NCBI GenBank assembly: GCA_033577755.1 | Contig: JAVQXV010000008.1 | Span: 1 to 45,094 of the forward strand | DNA: 45,094 nt | Source of the DNA: JANWXR01 sp033577755 | GTDB lineage: Bacteria > Chloroflexota > Anaerolineae > Anaerolineales > UBA6663 | Reading direction: 5' to 3' | Shown here: piece by piece, positions 30,989 through 39,538 of the stretch | Layout of the letters: each line of letters begins with the position of its first letter | Position numbering within the stretch: the stretch's first letter is position 1 | Notes under the pieces: generated by a model | What the model was told of the DNA's origin: nothing | The model's database searches: none | The model's input: only the letters and a program-made list of their open reading frames with translations | Made by a program: the position numbers and the translations under genes

Positions 30989-30992
30989 CCTT

Positions 30993-31484
30993 ATGCTGAC
31001 AGGAATAGCGCACGTTTACGGCGACAACATTGACACCGACCGCATCATCCCAGGCAAATACACTAAGACGCTGGAGCCGGGCGAGCTGGCGCGGCACGTG
31101 CTCGAAGACCTCGACCCGGGCTTTGCCGCGCGCGTCCGGCCCGGCGACCTGCTCGTGGCAGGACACAACTTCGGCTGTGGCTCCTCGCGCGAGCAGGCGC
31201 CGATTGCGCTCAAGGCCGCCGGCGTCGCCTGCGTCATCGCCCGCTCGTTCGCCCGCCTCTTTTACCGCAACGCTATCAACATCGGCCTGCCGGTCGTCGA
31301 AGCACCCGACCACGTCATCGAAAACGGCCAGCGCGTGCGGGTGGATCTGGCGGCGGGCACGGTGACGAACGAATCCACCGGGCAGACCTTTGCCGCGACG
31401 CGCATGCCGGAAGTGATGGCGCGCATCCTGAGCGAAGGCGGCCTGGTGAACTATCTGGTGAAGTATGGCGACTATCAAGCCTGA
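30993..31484 (+). CDS. Aconitase-family small subunit (LeuD-like; dialkylmalate dehydratase candidate)
   Basis: A 163-residue swivel-domain subunit with YGDNIDTDRIIPGKY (residues 9-23), HNFGCGSSREQAP carrying the substrate-binding Arg, and ARSFARLFYRNAINIGLPVVE. The length is typical for archaeal-type LeuD/homoaconitase small subunits. The start at ATG 30993 excludes residues encoded by the preceding CTCTGCG repeat. It partners the LeuC-like subunit at 29242. Its 3' end overlaps the CoA-transferase gene by 20 bases, which ties the hydratase to CoA activation of its product. Confidence 0.92.
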   Translation: MLTGIAHVYGDNIDTDRIIPGKYTKTLEPGELARHVLEDLDPGFAARVRPGDLLVAGHNFGCGSSREQAPIALKAAGVACVIARSFARLFYRNAINIGLPVVEAPDHVIENGQRVRVDLAAGTVTNESTGQTFAATRMPEVMARILSEGGLVNYLVKYGDYQA

Positions 31485-32742
31485 CAGGTTGCAGGTTGAA
31501 TCGTTACCGGTTGACGGTTCGCAGGCTCAACCGGCCAACTCACAATCTGCGACTCTCCCACTCGCCGGCGTGCGCGTGCTGGAGTTCAGCCACGCCGTGC
31601 TCGGCCCGGCCTGCGGGCTGGTGCTGGCCGACCTCGGCGCGGACGTCATCAAAATCGAGAAGCCGGAAGGTGACGACACGCGCCGCCTCAGGGGCTTCGG
31701 CATGGGGTACTTCCCCTTCTTCAACCGCAACAAGCGCAGCCTGGCGGTGGACCTCAAGACCGAGACGGGCCGCGAGATTGTTTACAAACTCATCGCCACC
31801 GCCGACGTACTTATTGAGAACTTCGCCCCCGGCACGATGGAGCGCCTCGGCTTTGGCTACTCGCAAGTTTCCCGTCATCACCCCTCCCTCATCTACTGCT
31901 CCCTCAAAGGCTTCCTCCCCGGTCCCTACGAACACCGTCACGCCCTCGACGAAGTGGTGCAGATGATGAGTGGCCTGGCGTACATGACCGGCCCGCCCGG
32001 CCAGCCATTGCGCGCCGGGGCCTCGGTGATTGATGTCATGGGCGGCACGTACGCCGCGCTGGGCGTGCTCGTCGCCTTGCGCGAACGCGACCGCACAGGG
32101 CGGGGCCGGCTGGTGCAGAGCGGCCTGTTCGAGAACGCCGCCTTCCTGATGGGCCACCACATGGCCTACGCCGCGGCAAGCCGCGAGCCGGTTCCGCCCA
32201 TGCCCGCCCGCGTCAGCGCGTGGTCGGTGTATCGCACCTTCAAAACCGCCGAGGGTGAACTGATATTCATCGGCGTGACGAGCGACCGGGCGTGGCAGCG
32301 CTTCTGCGAAGCGTTCGAACGGCCGGACTTGCTGAACGACGACCGGCTGCGGACGAACAACGACCGCATCGCCGCGCGCGAGTGGCTGCTGCCCGCCCTC
32401 GAGGCGATGCTGGCCAGCATGCCCAAAGCCGAAGTCATCCGCCGCTGCGAGCAGGCCGGCATCCCGTTCGCGCCCATCGCCCGCCCGGAGGATTTGTTCG
32501 ACGACCCGCACCTGGCCGCGAGCGGTGCGCTGCTCCCCACCACCTTCCCCGATGGCACAACGACCCGACTACCGCGCCTGCCCCTCGCCATGGATGGCTA
32601 CGACTTCGGCCTGCGCGCCCAGCCGCCGCACATCGGCCAGCACACCGCCGAAATCCTGGGCGAACTCGGCCTGGCCGAAAGCGACGTGCAGGCGCTGGTG
32701 CAGTCGGGCACTATCCATATTCACACCGAAGAGAAGCCATGA
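31465..32742 (+). CDS. Family III CoA-transferase (CaiB/BaiF type), copy 2
   Basis: A 425-residue family III CoA-transferase. Conserved parts begin at residue 32: LAGVRVLEFSHAVLGPACGLVLADLGAD split around residues 33-60, NRNKRSLAVDLKTETG, the catalytic aspartate in ALDEVVQMMSG (Asp162) and GRGRLVQSGLFENAAF. The first 31 residues are encoded mainly by a GGTTGCAGGTTGAA repeat (31483-31556), so the true start may lie later, although no good internal start is seen before the conserved region. It overlaps the LeuD-like gene and, by ATGA, the amidohydrolase gene. It probably activates the hydroxy diacid made by the LeuCD-like enzyme. Two transferases may serve two ring types. Confidence 0.92.
   Translation: MATIKPDRLQVESLPVDGSQAQPANSQSATLPLAGVRVLEFSHAVLGPACGLVLADLGADVIKIEKPEGDDTRRLRGFGMGYFPFFNRNKRSLAVDLKTETGREIVYKLIATADVLIENFAPGTMERLGFGYSQVSRHHPSLIYCSLKGFLPGPYEHRHALDEVVQMMSGLAYMTGPPGQPLRAGASVIDVMGGTYAALGVLVALRERDRTGRGRLVQSGLFENAAFLMGHHMAYAAASREPVPPMPARVSAWSVYRTFKTAEGELIFIGVTSDRAWQRFCEAFERPDLLNDDRLRTNNDRIAAREWLLPALEAMLASMPKAEVIRRCEQAGIPFAPIARPEDLFDDPHLAASGALLPTTFPDGTTTRLPRLPLAMDGYDFGLRAQPPHIGQHTAEILGELGLAESDVQALVQSGTIHIHTEEKP
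31483..31556. repeat. GGTTGCAGGTTGAA repeat translated as CoA-transferase N-terminus
   Basis: A degenerate block of the GGTTGAAGG family (CAGGTTGCAGGTTGAATCG, GGTTGACGGTTCGCAGG, then inverted CAACCGGCCAACTC) lies inside the start of the CoA-transferase gene and encodes its variable leader. Confidence 0.7.
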
Positions 32743-34205
32743 GCCAATATGATCTTGTCATCAAAAACGTCCGCGTCGTCCGTCCTAAACGCACCTCGGT
32801 GGACTTGCTCGACATCGGCATCGCCGACGGCAAGTTCGTGCGGCTCGCGCCGGAGATCCGCGCAGACGAGGCGAGGCAAGTTATAGATGGAAAGAACCGT
32901 CTCGCCTTCCCCGGCTGCGTGGATGCGCACATGCACATCGGCATCTATCAGCCGCTGGCGCAGGATGCCGTCACCGAGAGCCGGGCGGCGGCCATGGGCG
33001 GCGTGACCACCAGTCTCAACTACATCCGCACCGGCCAGTATTACCTCAATCGCGGCGGCCCTTACTGCGAGTTCATGCCCGAAGTGCTCCGCCTTAGCGA
33101 GGGCAACTTCTGGGTGGACTATGGCTACCATGTCGCGCCTATCGTGGCCGGCCACATCGAGGAGATGGACTTTCTACTTTCTACTTTCGGAATTCCATCG
33201 TTCAAGATATTCATGTTCTATGGCGGCTACGGCCTGCACGGGAAGAGCGACAAACAAAACGAGTTCCTGATGCTCGGGCCGGACGACCGCTACGACATCG
33301 CCCATTTCGAATTCGTGATGCGCGGCGCGCAGCGGCTGCGACAAAAATACCCCGACATCGCCGAATATACCAGCGTTAGCCTGCACTGCGAGCTGGCCGA
33401 CATCCTCAACGCCTACACCCGGCTGGTGGAGCGCGAGGGCAAACTGACCGGGCTGCGCGCCTATAGCGCCGCGCGCCCCCCGCACTCTGAGGGGCTGGCC
33501 ATCTGGATCGCGTCCTATCTGGCGTACGAAACCGAGTGCGCCAACATCAATCTGCTGCACCTCAGCTCGCGCAAGGCGGTGGAGGCGGCGCTGATGATGG
33601 CCGACGTTTTCCCGCACATCAACTTCCGCCGCGAAGTCACCATCGGGCACCTGCTGCTGGACGTGGACTCGCCGGCGGGCGTGCACGCCAAGGTCAACCC
33701 GCCCATCCGCCCGCGCGAAGATGTGGAGTTTCTGTGGCAGGCGTTGCTGGAGCGCAAGCTCGACTGGGTGGTGAGCGACCACGCCTGCTGCGCGGCGGAA
33801 CAGAAAGCGAGCCGCAGCGACCCGAACAACATCTGGCTGGCGAAGTCCGGCTTCGGCGGCACGGAGTACCTGCTCTCCGGCCTGCTCAGCGAGGGGAGCC
33901 GGCGCGGGATGAGCTACAACCACATGGCCGAGCTGCTGAGCTGGAACCCGGCGCAGCGCTTCGGCCTGCTGAGCAAGGGCGACATCGCGCCGGGCTACGA
34001 CGCCGACCTCGTGCTCGTTGACCCGAACGAGACGTTCGTTGTGCGCGCTGCCGAGTCCGAATCGCAGCAGGGCTACACACCCTTCGAAGGACAGGAGCTG
34101 ACGGGCCGCGTGAAGATGACGCTGCTGCGCGGGCAGGTCATCTACGACAACGGGCAAATCGTCGGCCCCGCGCGCGGGCAGTACCTGCGCCGACCGACAA
34201 AGTGA
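32739..34205 (+). CDS. Amidohydrolase of the dihydropyrimidinase/hydantoinase (cyclic imidase) type
   Basis: A 488-residue binuclear metal amidohydrolase. Metal ligands are His64 and His66 in VDAHMHIG, the lysine to be carbamylated Lys156 in SFKIFMFYGG, His216 in LHCELAD, His274 in LLHLSS and Asp347 in VSDHACC. The size matches hydantoinases, dihydropyrimidinases and imidases, which open cyclic amides, ureides or imides. A GTAGAAA-type repeat is translated as FLLSTF at residues 145-150. The start overlaps the CoA-transferase stop (ATGA). With the maleamate-amidase-like gene at 14917, opening of substituted maleimides to half-amides is the proposed function. Pyrimidine or hydantoin use is the alternative, but no other such genes are present. 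Confidence 0.9.
   Translation: MSQYDLVIKNVRVVRPKRTSVDLLDIGIADGKFVRLAPEIRADEARQVIDGKNRLAFPGCVDAHMHIGIYQPLAQDAVTESRAAAMGGVTTSLNYIRTGQYYLNRGGPYCEFMPEVLRLSEGNFWVDYGYHVAPIVAGHIEEMDFLLSTFGIPSFKIFMFYGGYGLHGKSDKQNEFLMLGPDDRYDIAHFEFVMRGAQRLRQKYPDIAEYTSVSLHCELADILNAYTRLVEREGKLTGLRAYSAARPPHSEGLAIWIASYLAYETECANINLLHLSSRKAVEAALMMADVFPHINFRREVTIGHLLLDVDSPAGVHAKVNPPIRPREDVEFLWQALLERKLDWVVSDHACCAAEQKASRSDPNNIWLAKSGFGGTEYLLSGLLSEGSRRGMSYNHMAELLSWNPAQRFGLLSKGDIAPGYDADLVLVDPNETFVVRAAESESQQGYTPFEGQELTGRVKMTLLRGQVIYDNGQIVGPARGQYLRRPTK
33170..33188. repeat. CTTTCTACTTTCTACTTT repeat inside a gene
   Basis: Tandem CTTTCTA units in frame inside the amidohydrolase gene, encoding Phe-Leu-Leu-Ser-Thr-Phe next to the segment that leads to the carbamylated lysine. 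Confidence 0.78.
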
Positions 34206-34207
34206 CT

Positions 34208-34275
34208 CAACCGCCGAGACGCCGAGCGCGCAGAGAAAAGCTCTGCGAACTCCGCATCTCCGCGGTGAACGGGCT
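34208..34275. repeat. CCGCCGAGACGCCGAG / CTCCGCGGTGAA repeat with hairpin
   Basis: Left arm CCGCCGAGACGCCGAGCGCGCAGAGAAAAG and right arm CTCTGCGAACTCCGCATCTCCGCGGTGAA are inverted versions of one unit, able to form a strong hairpin between the amidohydrolase and the acyl-CoA-dehydrogenase-fold gene. Confidence 0.82.
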
Positions 34276-34281
34276 TAGGCA

Positions 34282-35568
34282 ATGACCGAACAACTCACCG
34301 GAGCCGTGCTGGTTGAAAACATGACCGCCCACGAACGCGAACTGGCGCGGCGCGTGGAGGGCGTGCTGCCCATGCTGCGCCAACGCGCCGAGCGCGCCGA
34401 CGCCGAGGGCGAATTTCCGCTAGAGAACATCGCCGTGCTGCGCGAGGCCGGGCTGCTCGGCCTGATTGTGCCGGCGGAGTACGGCGGGCTGGGCGGTGGC
34501 CTGCGCGATTTGACGGCGGCGACGTTCGCGTTAGGGACCGCCTGCCCTTCCACAGCGCTGGCCTACTTCTTCCATTGCTCCAGCGCCTCGCGCGGCCTAC
34601 TGCCCCTGGAGGCGCTGGAAGCCGGCCTGTTCTCGGAAGAGGAGGCGCCGGTGGTGCGCGCCTTCTCCGAGAAGCTGCTGCGCAAGATGGGCGCGGAGGG
34701 CAAGTGGCTGGCGAACTTCGCCAGCGAGCAGGTGAAGACCACGGCCAGCGCCGTCACCATCAGCACCGAGGCGAAGCCGGTGGCGGGCGGCTGGTCGCTC
34801 AGCGGCGTCAAGTCGTTCGGCTGCTCCACCGGCGTGGCGGATGAGTATCTCATCACGGCCAAGCTGGCGGGCACGACTACGGCGGAAGGGCTGGGCGTGT
34901 TCTTCGTCAAGCGCGACGCGCCCGGCGTGCGCGAGCGCGCCAGGTGGGATTCGCTCGGCATGCGGGCCACCGCCACGCACGGCCTGATTCTCGAAGACGT
35001 GTTCGTGCCGGCGGACGAGGCGCTCGCGATACCCGGCGCGTTCGTCAAGATGATGCAGATGAGCCGGGGCAGCTTCGTCGGCAACCAGGTCGCGGTCGCG
35101 GCCATCTACCTCGGCATCGCCTACAACGTCTATCAGTACGCGCTCGATTTCGTCACCCGACTGAAGTTCGAAGACACCGGCAGGCCCATCGCCGCCGAGA
35201 GCGCCTTTCATCAGGAGTTGATCGGGCGGATGACCGTGGAGCTGGAGACTGCAACTTTGTGGCTGCGTCGCCAGCTCGAGCTGGAGACGAGCGAGCCGCC
35301 CCTCCTCCCCAAGCCGCGCGTCATTGCCCAGTGGCGCCTATGCAAGGGCGTAGTCTGTGACGCAGCCTACAACGTCGCCACGCTGGCGCTCAAGGCCTGC
35401 GGCACCAGCAACACCGGCAATCACGGTGTCATCGCCCGTGGCCTGCGCGACCTGAGCATGGGTTTGGTGCAGGCCTTCCCGGCGGAGCGCGGTCGCCTCG
35501 AGGCGGCGAAGATTCTCGTCACCGGCGCTGAGCAAGCGTCGTTCAGCATCCGGACAAAAACGGAATGA
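34282..35568 (+). CDS. Acyl-CoA dehydrogenase-fold flavoprotein (possible reduced-flavin monooxygenase)
   Basis: A 428-residue protein with the three-part acyl-CoA dehydrogenase layout: helical N-terminus with LLGLIVPAEYGGLGGG, a middle beta domain with GWSLSGVKSFGCSTGVADEYLITAK and FFVKRDAPGV, and a helical C-terminus ending in GVIARGLRDLSMGLVQAFPAE. The C-terminal RxxRDL pattern and the absence of the usual catalytic Glu context resemble two-component monooxygenases of the DszC/SfnC group rather than true dehydrogenases. The flavin reductase-like half of the fusion protein at 27306 could be its partner. A dehydrogenase acting on an acyl-CoA product of the lyases is the alternative. Confidence 0.88.
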   Translation: MTEQLTGAVLVENMTAHERELARRVEGVLPMLRQRAERADAEGEFPLENIAVLREAGLLGLIVPAEYGGLGGGLRDLTAATFALGTACPSTALAYFFHCSSASRGLLPLEALEAGLFSEEEAPVVRAFSEKLLRKMGAEGKWLANFASEQVKTTASAVTISTEAKPVAGGWSLSGVKSFGCSTGVADEYLITAKLAGTTTAEGLGVFFVKRDAPGVRERARWDSLGMRATATHGLILEDVFVPADEALAIPGAFVKMMQMSRGSFVGNQVAVAAIYLGIAYNVYQYALDFVTRLKFEDTGRPIAAESAFHQELIGRMTVELETATLWLRRQLELETSEPPLLPKPRVIAQWRLCKGVVCDAAYNVATLALKACGTSNTGNHGVIARGLRDLSMGLVQAFPAERGRLEAAKILVTGAEQASFSIRTKTE

Positions 35569-36209
35569 GTTCACAGGTTGAAGGTTCGCAAGGTGTAGGT
35601 TCGCAGGCTGAGACTTCCGGCCTGCAACCTGCAACCCCGTATGTCGTTGGCTCGGTCGCCCACACGTTGCAGCTCATGAGCGGCGTCTGGCATGACCACT
35701 GCGAAGTCTTCGATTTGGCCGGCAATCCGCTAAGCTATGACGTGCATAGCGGCACGCCGGGGCCTGCGCCGTGGGACAACCTGGTGTACATTGACTTCGA
35801 CGGTGAGACCTATCGCCAGACCAATGTAACATTCAAGGGCCGGCCGCTGCACGTGCGCAGCTTCGCCGGGAAGCTGATTGACGGCGTACTGGTCTTCAAC
35901 AAACTGGGGCCGGACGCGCCGGAACACATCGGCGTCTCAGGCGGGCCGGGCATCCTGTTCTTCTGCCCGCGCGCGGTGGACGAGGCCTGGCAGCGTTACT
36001 CCGAGCCGGACTGCATCCGCCTGCTCGGCCTGGGCCAGCGCACGCGCACAACGATCTTGTACCGCAACGGCGTCGCCGTTCGCACCCTTACTGCCTACGG
36101 CGTGAAGATTGCGCCGCCGACCGACCGGCGCGTGCCATGGGACCCGCGCGGCGCGGACGGCCCGGTACATCCCCTGCCGGGGGAAACCCGGGTTTTCCAG
36201 CGCGCATGA
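35565..36209 (+). CDS. Lipocalin-like protein with repeat-derived N-terminus
   Basis: A 214-residue protein. Residues 1-24 are encoded by a GGTTGAAGG-type repeat and are probably disordered. The domain begins at VAHTLQLMSGVWHDHCEVFDLAGNPLSYD over two strands, with the G-x-W signature and the same post-tryptophan turn as the paralogues at 20252-26376. It continues beta-rich to RTRTTILYRNGVAVRTLTAYGVKI. The gene overlaps the preceding flavoprotein gene by four bases (ATGA). It closes the long plus-strand catabolic run. No catalytic residues were recognised; ligand binding is inferred. Confidence 0.7.
   Translation: MSSQVEGSQGVGSQAETSGLQPATPYVVGSVAHTLQLMSGVWHDHCEVFDLAGNPLSYDVHSGTPGPAPWDNLVYIDFDGETYRQTNVTFKGRPLHVRSFAGKLIDGVLVFNKLGPDAPEHIGVSGGPGILFFCPRAVDEAWQRYSEPDCIRLLGLGQRTRTTILYRNGVAVRTLTAYGVKIAPPTDRRVPWDPRGADGPVHPLPGETRVFQRA
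35569..35634. repeat. CAGGTTGAAGGTTCGCAAGG repeat translated as a protein N-terminus
   Basis: GGTTGAAGGTT, GTAGGTTCGCAGG and the inverted CCTGCAACCTGCAACC form a hairpin-like block that supplies the first codons of the last lipocalin-like gene. Confidence 0.78.
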
Positions 36210-36246
36210 CCGAAACAGGCACCCGCCGGTGAAACATGTCAGCTTG

Positions 36247-36294
36247 CCCCCTGAGCAGACGCTGAGCGAAGTCGAAGCGGCAGTCGAAGGGGCG
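36247..36294. repeat. CCCTGAGC...GAGCGAAGTCGAAG...GTCGAAGGGG repeat
   Basis: A 48-base element built from CTGAGC, GCTGAGCGAAGTCGAAG and CAGTCGAAGGGG with an inner palindrome, between the catabolic run and the kinase gene. This type of CTGAGCGAAGTCGAAGG element is dispersed in many environmental bacteria. Only one copy is in the window. Confidence 0.6.
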
Positions 36295-36392
36295 GCACGT
36301 TCCCTGACAACCTTTGCGTGCACACCCTCGCAGCAATCATCACACCTCATCATCATTCTGGAGTATACTTATCGTCAATAGCGCGCCATGTC

Positions 36393-37736
36393 ATGAATGA
36401 GATTGCCCCCGACGGCGGTTTTGTGTCTGCTCCTCAACGCGATCTCGAACAGCATGAGCGCTTGCAGGCCCTCTACCATCTGGCGGTCGAGATTTCGGCG
36501 CTGCGTGACCTGCAATCCGTGTTGGATACGGCGCTGCGGCATTGCCTCAGCCTGACGGATTCGCAGTTCGGCTTCATTGGTCTGAACACCCCTGATGGCT
36601 CGGCGATGGATGTCGCCGCCATTCAGGGCTTTCACCCCGCGCCCGAATTCTACGCGCATTTTCGCCTCATTCCACTCCGCCCCAGCATTTTTGCGCGCGT
36701 CGTCCTCGAAAACCGCCCCGTGCGCTCGGTGGATGCAGCGACCGATCCCATGCGTGTGGGCCAGCCGCGTGGCCACCCGCCCGTGCGTGCGTTCCTCGGC
36801 GTACCGCTCCTCGACCGCGACAGGCCCATCGGCATGATCGGCGTGGCCAATCGGCCCACGCCTTACGACGACGAGCACGAACGGCTCCTGGTCACGTATG
36901 CCGCGCAGGTTGCCATCGCCATCCGCAACGCGCAATTGTATGAGGAATTGAAGGCGGCCAAAGAAGACCTTGAGCACAAAGTGGCCGAGCGCACTCGGGA
37001 ACTACTAGAGGCCAAAGAGGCGCTCGCCCAGAAAGCCGGGCAATTGCAGCGCCTGCTCACGGAAACGGTAGGCGTGCAGGAGCGTGAACGGCAGCGCATC
37101 GCACATGACATGCACGACGGCGTCAACCAATTGCTCGTTGGTGCACTGCTGGAACTCAAAGCAGCGCACGAGCGCTTAGGCGCGGGCGACGTGGCGCTGG
37201 CCGACGTCTCGCTGCGGCATGTCAAGGACATACTGCATCGCGTGGAGCGCGAAATCAAGCAGATCATCTACGACCTGCGCCCGCCGACGCTGGACGCGCT
37301 GGGACTGCCCCCTTCATTGCGCCGTTACGCCGAACGCTTCACGCAATACTCCGGCATCCCCTGCGAGGTGCGCGTCGAAGGGGAACCCACCCGTCTGCCG
37401 CCGGATATGGAGATCGGCATCTATCGCATCATGCAGGAAGCCCTGCAAAACGTGAGCGCGCACGCCCACGCCCGGCGCGCCGAGGTCGCCATCGGTTTCT
37501 CACCCGAGGCTGTGACGCTGACCATCACGGACGATGGGCAAGGCTTCGATCTTGAGGCGGTCCAGCGCGATGGGCACTTTGGACTGCTGGGAATGCAGGA
37601 GCGCGCCGGGAGTCTGGGCGGCCGGTTGACCATTCGGACAGCGCCGGCGCAGGGGACGCGCGTCGAGTTGTTCGTACCTCTCTACCCCGTTGCTGTGCCT
37701 TTTCCGACCCCGTTCGAGTTGAAGGCAGGGAGTTGA
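36393..37736 (+). CDS. GAF-domain sensor histidine kinase (NarX/DesK-like, HisKA_3)
   Basis: A 447-residue soluble kinase without membrane segments. A GAF sensor domain (about residues 20-170, FIGLNTPDGSAMDVAAIQGF, FLGVPLLDRDRPIGMIGVAN) is followed by a coiled coil (about 175-225), a HisKA_3 dimerisation domain with the phospho-acceptor His in RQRIAHDMHDG, and a HATPase domain (IMQEALQNVSAHAHA, TDDGQGFD, GHFGLLGMQERA). The start at 36393 follows a TATACT -10-like hexamer at 36364-36369, so the kinase probably has its own promoter. The GAF domain likely senses a small ligand, gas or redox state in the cytoplasm. It pairs with the response regulator four bases downstream and may control the cox genes or the pathway. 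Confidence 0.92.
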   Translation: MNEIAPDGGFVSAPQRDLEQHERLQALYHLAVEISALRDLQSVLDTALRHCLSLTDSQFGFIGLNTPDGSAMDVAAIQGFHPAPEFYAHFRLIPLRPSIFARVVLENRPVRSVDAATDPMRVGQPRGHPPVRAFLGVPLLDRDRPIGMIGVANRPTPYDDEHERLLVTYAAQVAIAIRNAQLYEELKAAKEDLEHKVAERTRELLEAKEALAQKAGQLQRLLTETVGVQERERQRIAHDMHDGVNQLLVGALLELKAAHERLGAGDVALADVSLRHVKDILHRVEREIKQIIYDLRPPTLDALGLPPSLRRYAERFTQYSGIPCEVRVEGEPTRLPPDMEIGIYRIMQEALQNVSAHAHARRAEVAIGFSPEAVTLTITDDGQGFDLEAVQRDGHFGLLGMQERAGSLGGRLTIRTAPAQGTRVELFVPLYPVAVPFPTPFELKAGS

Positions 37737-37739
37737 GAC

Positions 37740-38381
37740 ATGGAACGCATCCGCGTTATGGTGGTGGACGACCATCCCGTCGTCCGGCAGGGGGTGCGGA
37801 GTTTGCTATCAAATTACACCGACCTCACCCTTGTCGGCGAGGCCGACAGCAGCCTGAGCGCGCTCGATTTGGCCGAGCGCGTCGCGCCGGATGTGATCTT
37901 GCTCGACATCCGCATGCCAGGGACGAGCGGAGTGGAAACCGCCCGTTTGCTATGTCGTAAATGTCCCACCGCCAAGATTTTAATGCTGACCTCATTCGAC
38001 GATGAAGAATACGTGGCCGGGGCGCTGCAAGCGGGAGCGCACGGTTACATCCTCAAGAGCGCCTCGGATGAGACGCTGGTGAGCGCGGTGCGCGCCGTCT
38101 TTCACGGCGAACGGGTACTCAGCCCCACCGTCATGGAACGCGTCGTTCACGAGTTCACCGAGCACCGCCGCGAGCGCGCCCAGCGCCAGGCCGGCTTAAG
38201 CGACGACGAATACCGCATCCTGCAAATGCTGACGGCGGGGGCGAGCAACCCCAAGATTGCGGCGGAAATGTATCTGAGCGAGACCACCGTCAAGCGCAAA
38301 CTTCAGGATATCTTCGAAAAGTTGGGAGTGACCACACGCGCTCAGGCGGCGGCGGAGGCTGTGCGTCGAGGGCTGGTGTAA
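37740..38381 (+). CDS. LuxR/NarL-family response regulator
   Basis: A 213-residue response regulator. The receiver domain has Asp10/Asp11 in VVDDHP, the phospho-acceptor Asp56 in VILLDIRMPG, the Thr/Ser switch in MLTSF and the lysine in GYILKSAS. The C-terminal LuxR helix-turn-helix covers about residues 150-213 (LSDDEYRILQMLTAGASNPK, YLSETTVKRKLQDIFEKLGV). It starts three bases after the kinase stop and is followed by a strong terminator, so kinase and regulator form one operon. The targets are unknown; the cox genes start about 200 bases downstream. Confidence 0.93.
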   Translation: MERIRVMVVDDHPVVRQGVRSLLSNYTDLTLVGEADSSLSALDLAERVAPDVILLDIRMPGTSGVETARLLCRKCPTAKILMLTSFDDEEYVAGALQAGAHGYILKSASDETLVSAVRAVFHGERVLSPTVMERVVHEFTEHRRERAQRQAGLSDDEYRILQMLTAGASNPKIAAEMYLSETTVKRKLQDIFEKLGVTTRAQAAAEAVRRGLV

Positions 38382-38405
38382 ATTGGACTGCTCAGGTCAG
38401 AAACT

Positions 38406-38442
38406 GGCCCGGTTGGAGCTTGTCCGGCCGGGCCGTTTTTTT
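38406..38442 (+). terminator. Rho-independent terminator after the two-component genes
   Basis: GGCCCGG (38406-38412) pairs with CCGGGCC (38428-38434) around a 15-base loop, followed by a run of seven T at 38436-38442. It lies 25 bases after the response regulator stop and separates it from the cox genes. Confidence 0.88.
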
Positions 38443-38587
38443 GCTTAATGTAGTGTAGTCATTGTCAGAGCCGATCTGAAGTATCTAGCGCCCCATCCGT
38501 TCCACGAGAAAGGAGGCCGCTCGACGCATCTCAACCCCCTCATCCGATTGCCGTCATGTGCCAACCGAACCGGAGCGAGGAAACCCT

Positions 38588-39463
38588 ATGATCCCACCTG
38601 CTTTTGATTACGCCGTTCCCCAAACGCTGAACGAAGCTGTAGCACTGCTGGGTCAAAACCCCAACGCCAAGATTCTCGCAGGCGGCCACAGCCTGATCCC
38701 GATGATGAAGTTTAGGCTGACGTCGCCCGCCTTGCTCGTAGACCTCAACCGGCTCGATGGGCTGGCCTACCTCCGCGAAGAAGATGGCTGGCTCAAAATC
38801 GGCGCGATGACGCGCGAAGCCGATCTCGACGCCTCCCCTCTCATCCACGAGAAGTATCCCCTGCTGGCCGATACGGCGAAGGTGATCGCCGACCCGCTCG
38901 TGCGGAACATGGCGACGGTCGGCGGTAACCTCGCCCACGCCGACCCGGCCAACGACCACCCGGCGACGATGCTGGCCTACGGCGCGCAAGTCGTCGCCGT
39001 CGGCCCGAAAGGCGAGCGCGTTATCCCCATTGACCAATTCTTCAAAGGTCCGTTCGAGACCGCGCTTGCACACGATGAAATTCTGACCGAAATCCGCATC
39101 CCTGCTTCCCAGCCTAACAGCGGCGGGGCCTACCTGAAAGTCGAGCGCAAGGTTGGAGACTATGCCACCGCCGCGGTCGCCGTGCAGATCACGCTCGACG
39201 GAAACGGGAACTGCGCCTCGGTCGGCATCGGCCTTACCAACGTGGGCCTGACGCCGATCAAGGCGACGAAGGCGGAAGATGCACTGAAAGGCAAAAAGCC
39301 GGACGACGCAAACATCCGCCTGGCCGCGCAACTGGCGTCTGAGGCCGCGCAGCCCGCGAGCGACTATCGCGGCTCGGAAGAGTACAAGCGCGCGCTGGTC
39401 AAGACGCTCACCGTTCGCGCACTGCGAAAAGCGGTGGAACGCGCGAAGGGAGGCCGGTCATAG
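38588..39463 (+). CDS. coxM: Aerobic CO dehydrogenase, FAD-binding medium subunit
   Basis: A 291-residue FAD subunit of the molybdenum hydroxylase family. The two FAD motifs are present: ILAGGHSLIPMMKFRL (residues 29-44) and ATVGGNLAHADPAND (109-123), with the CO-dehydrogenase-like C-terminus. The start is ATG 38588 with GCGAGGA upstream. It passes electrons from the iron-sulfur subunit to the quinone pool. The gene order M-S-L is that of true CO dehydrogenases, and the identity of the large subunit settles the assignment. The region 38443-38587 is presumably the cox promoter, but no clear hexamers were found. Confidence 0.93.
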   Translation: MIPPAFDYAVPQTLNEAVALLGQNPNAKILAGGHSLIPMMKFRLTSPALLVDLNRLDGLAYLREEDGWLKIGAMTREADLDASPLIHEKYPLLADTAKVIADPLVRNMATVGGNLAHADPANDHPATMLAYGAQVVAVGPKGERVIPIDQFFKGPFETALAHDEILTEIRIPASQPNSGGAYLKVERKVGDYATAAVAVQITLDGNGNCASVGIGLTNVGLTPIKATKAEDALKGKKPDDANIRLAAQLASEAAQPASDYRGSEEYKRALVKTLTVRALRKAVERAKGGRS

Positions 39464-39538
39464 TCTAGTCCCTGTGAGCGATAGGTTGGGACGGGCACAA
39501 AGCCCTCAACGACGACTTGGCCCGAAAGGAATAGAACC

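Noticed and set aside
29242..31484. LeuCD as ordinary leucine biosynthesis genes
   Set aside because: No leuA or leuB is present, and the pair is translationally linked to a CoA-transferase and an imidase-like gene in a catabolic run.
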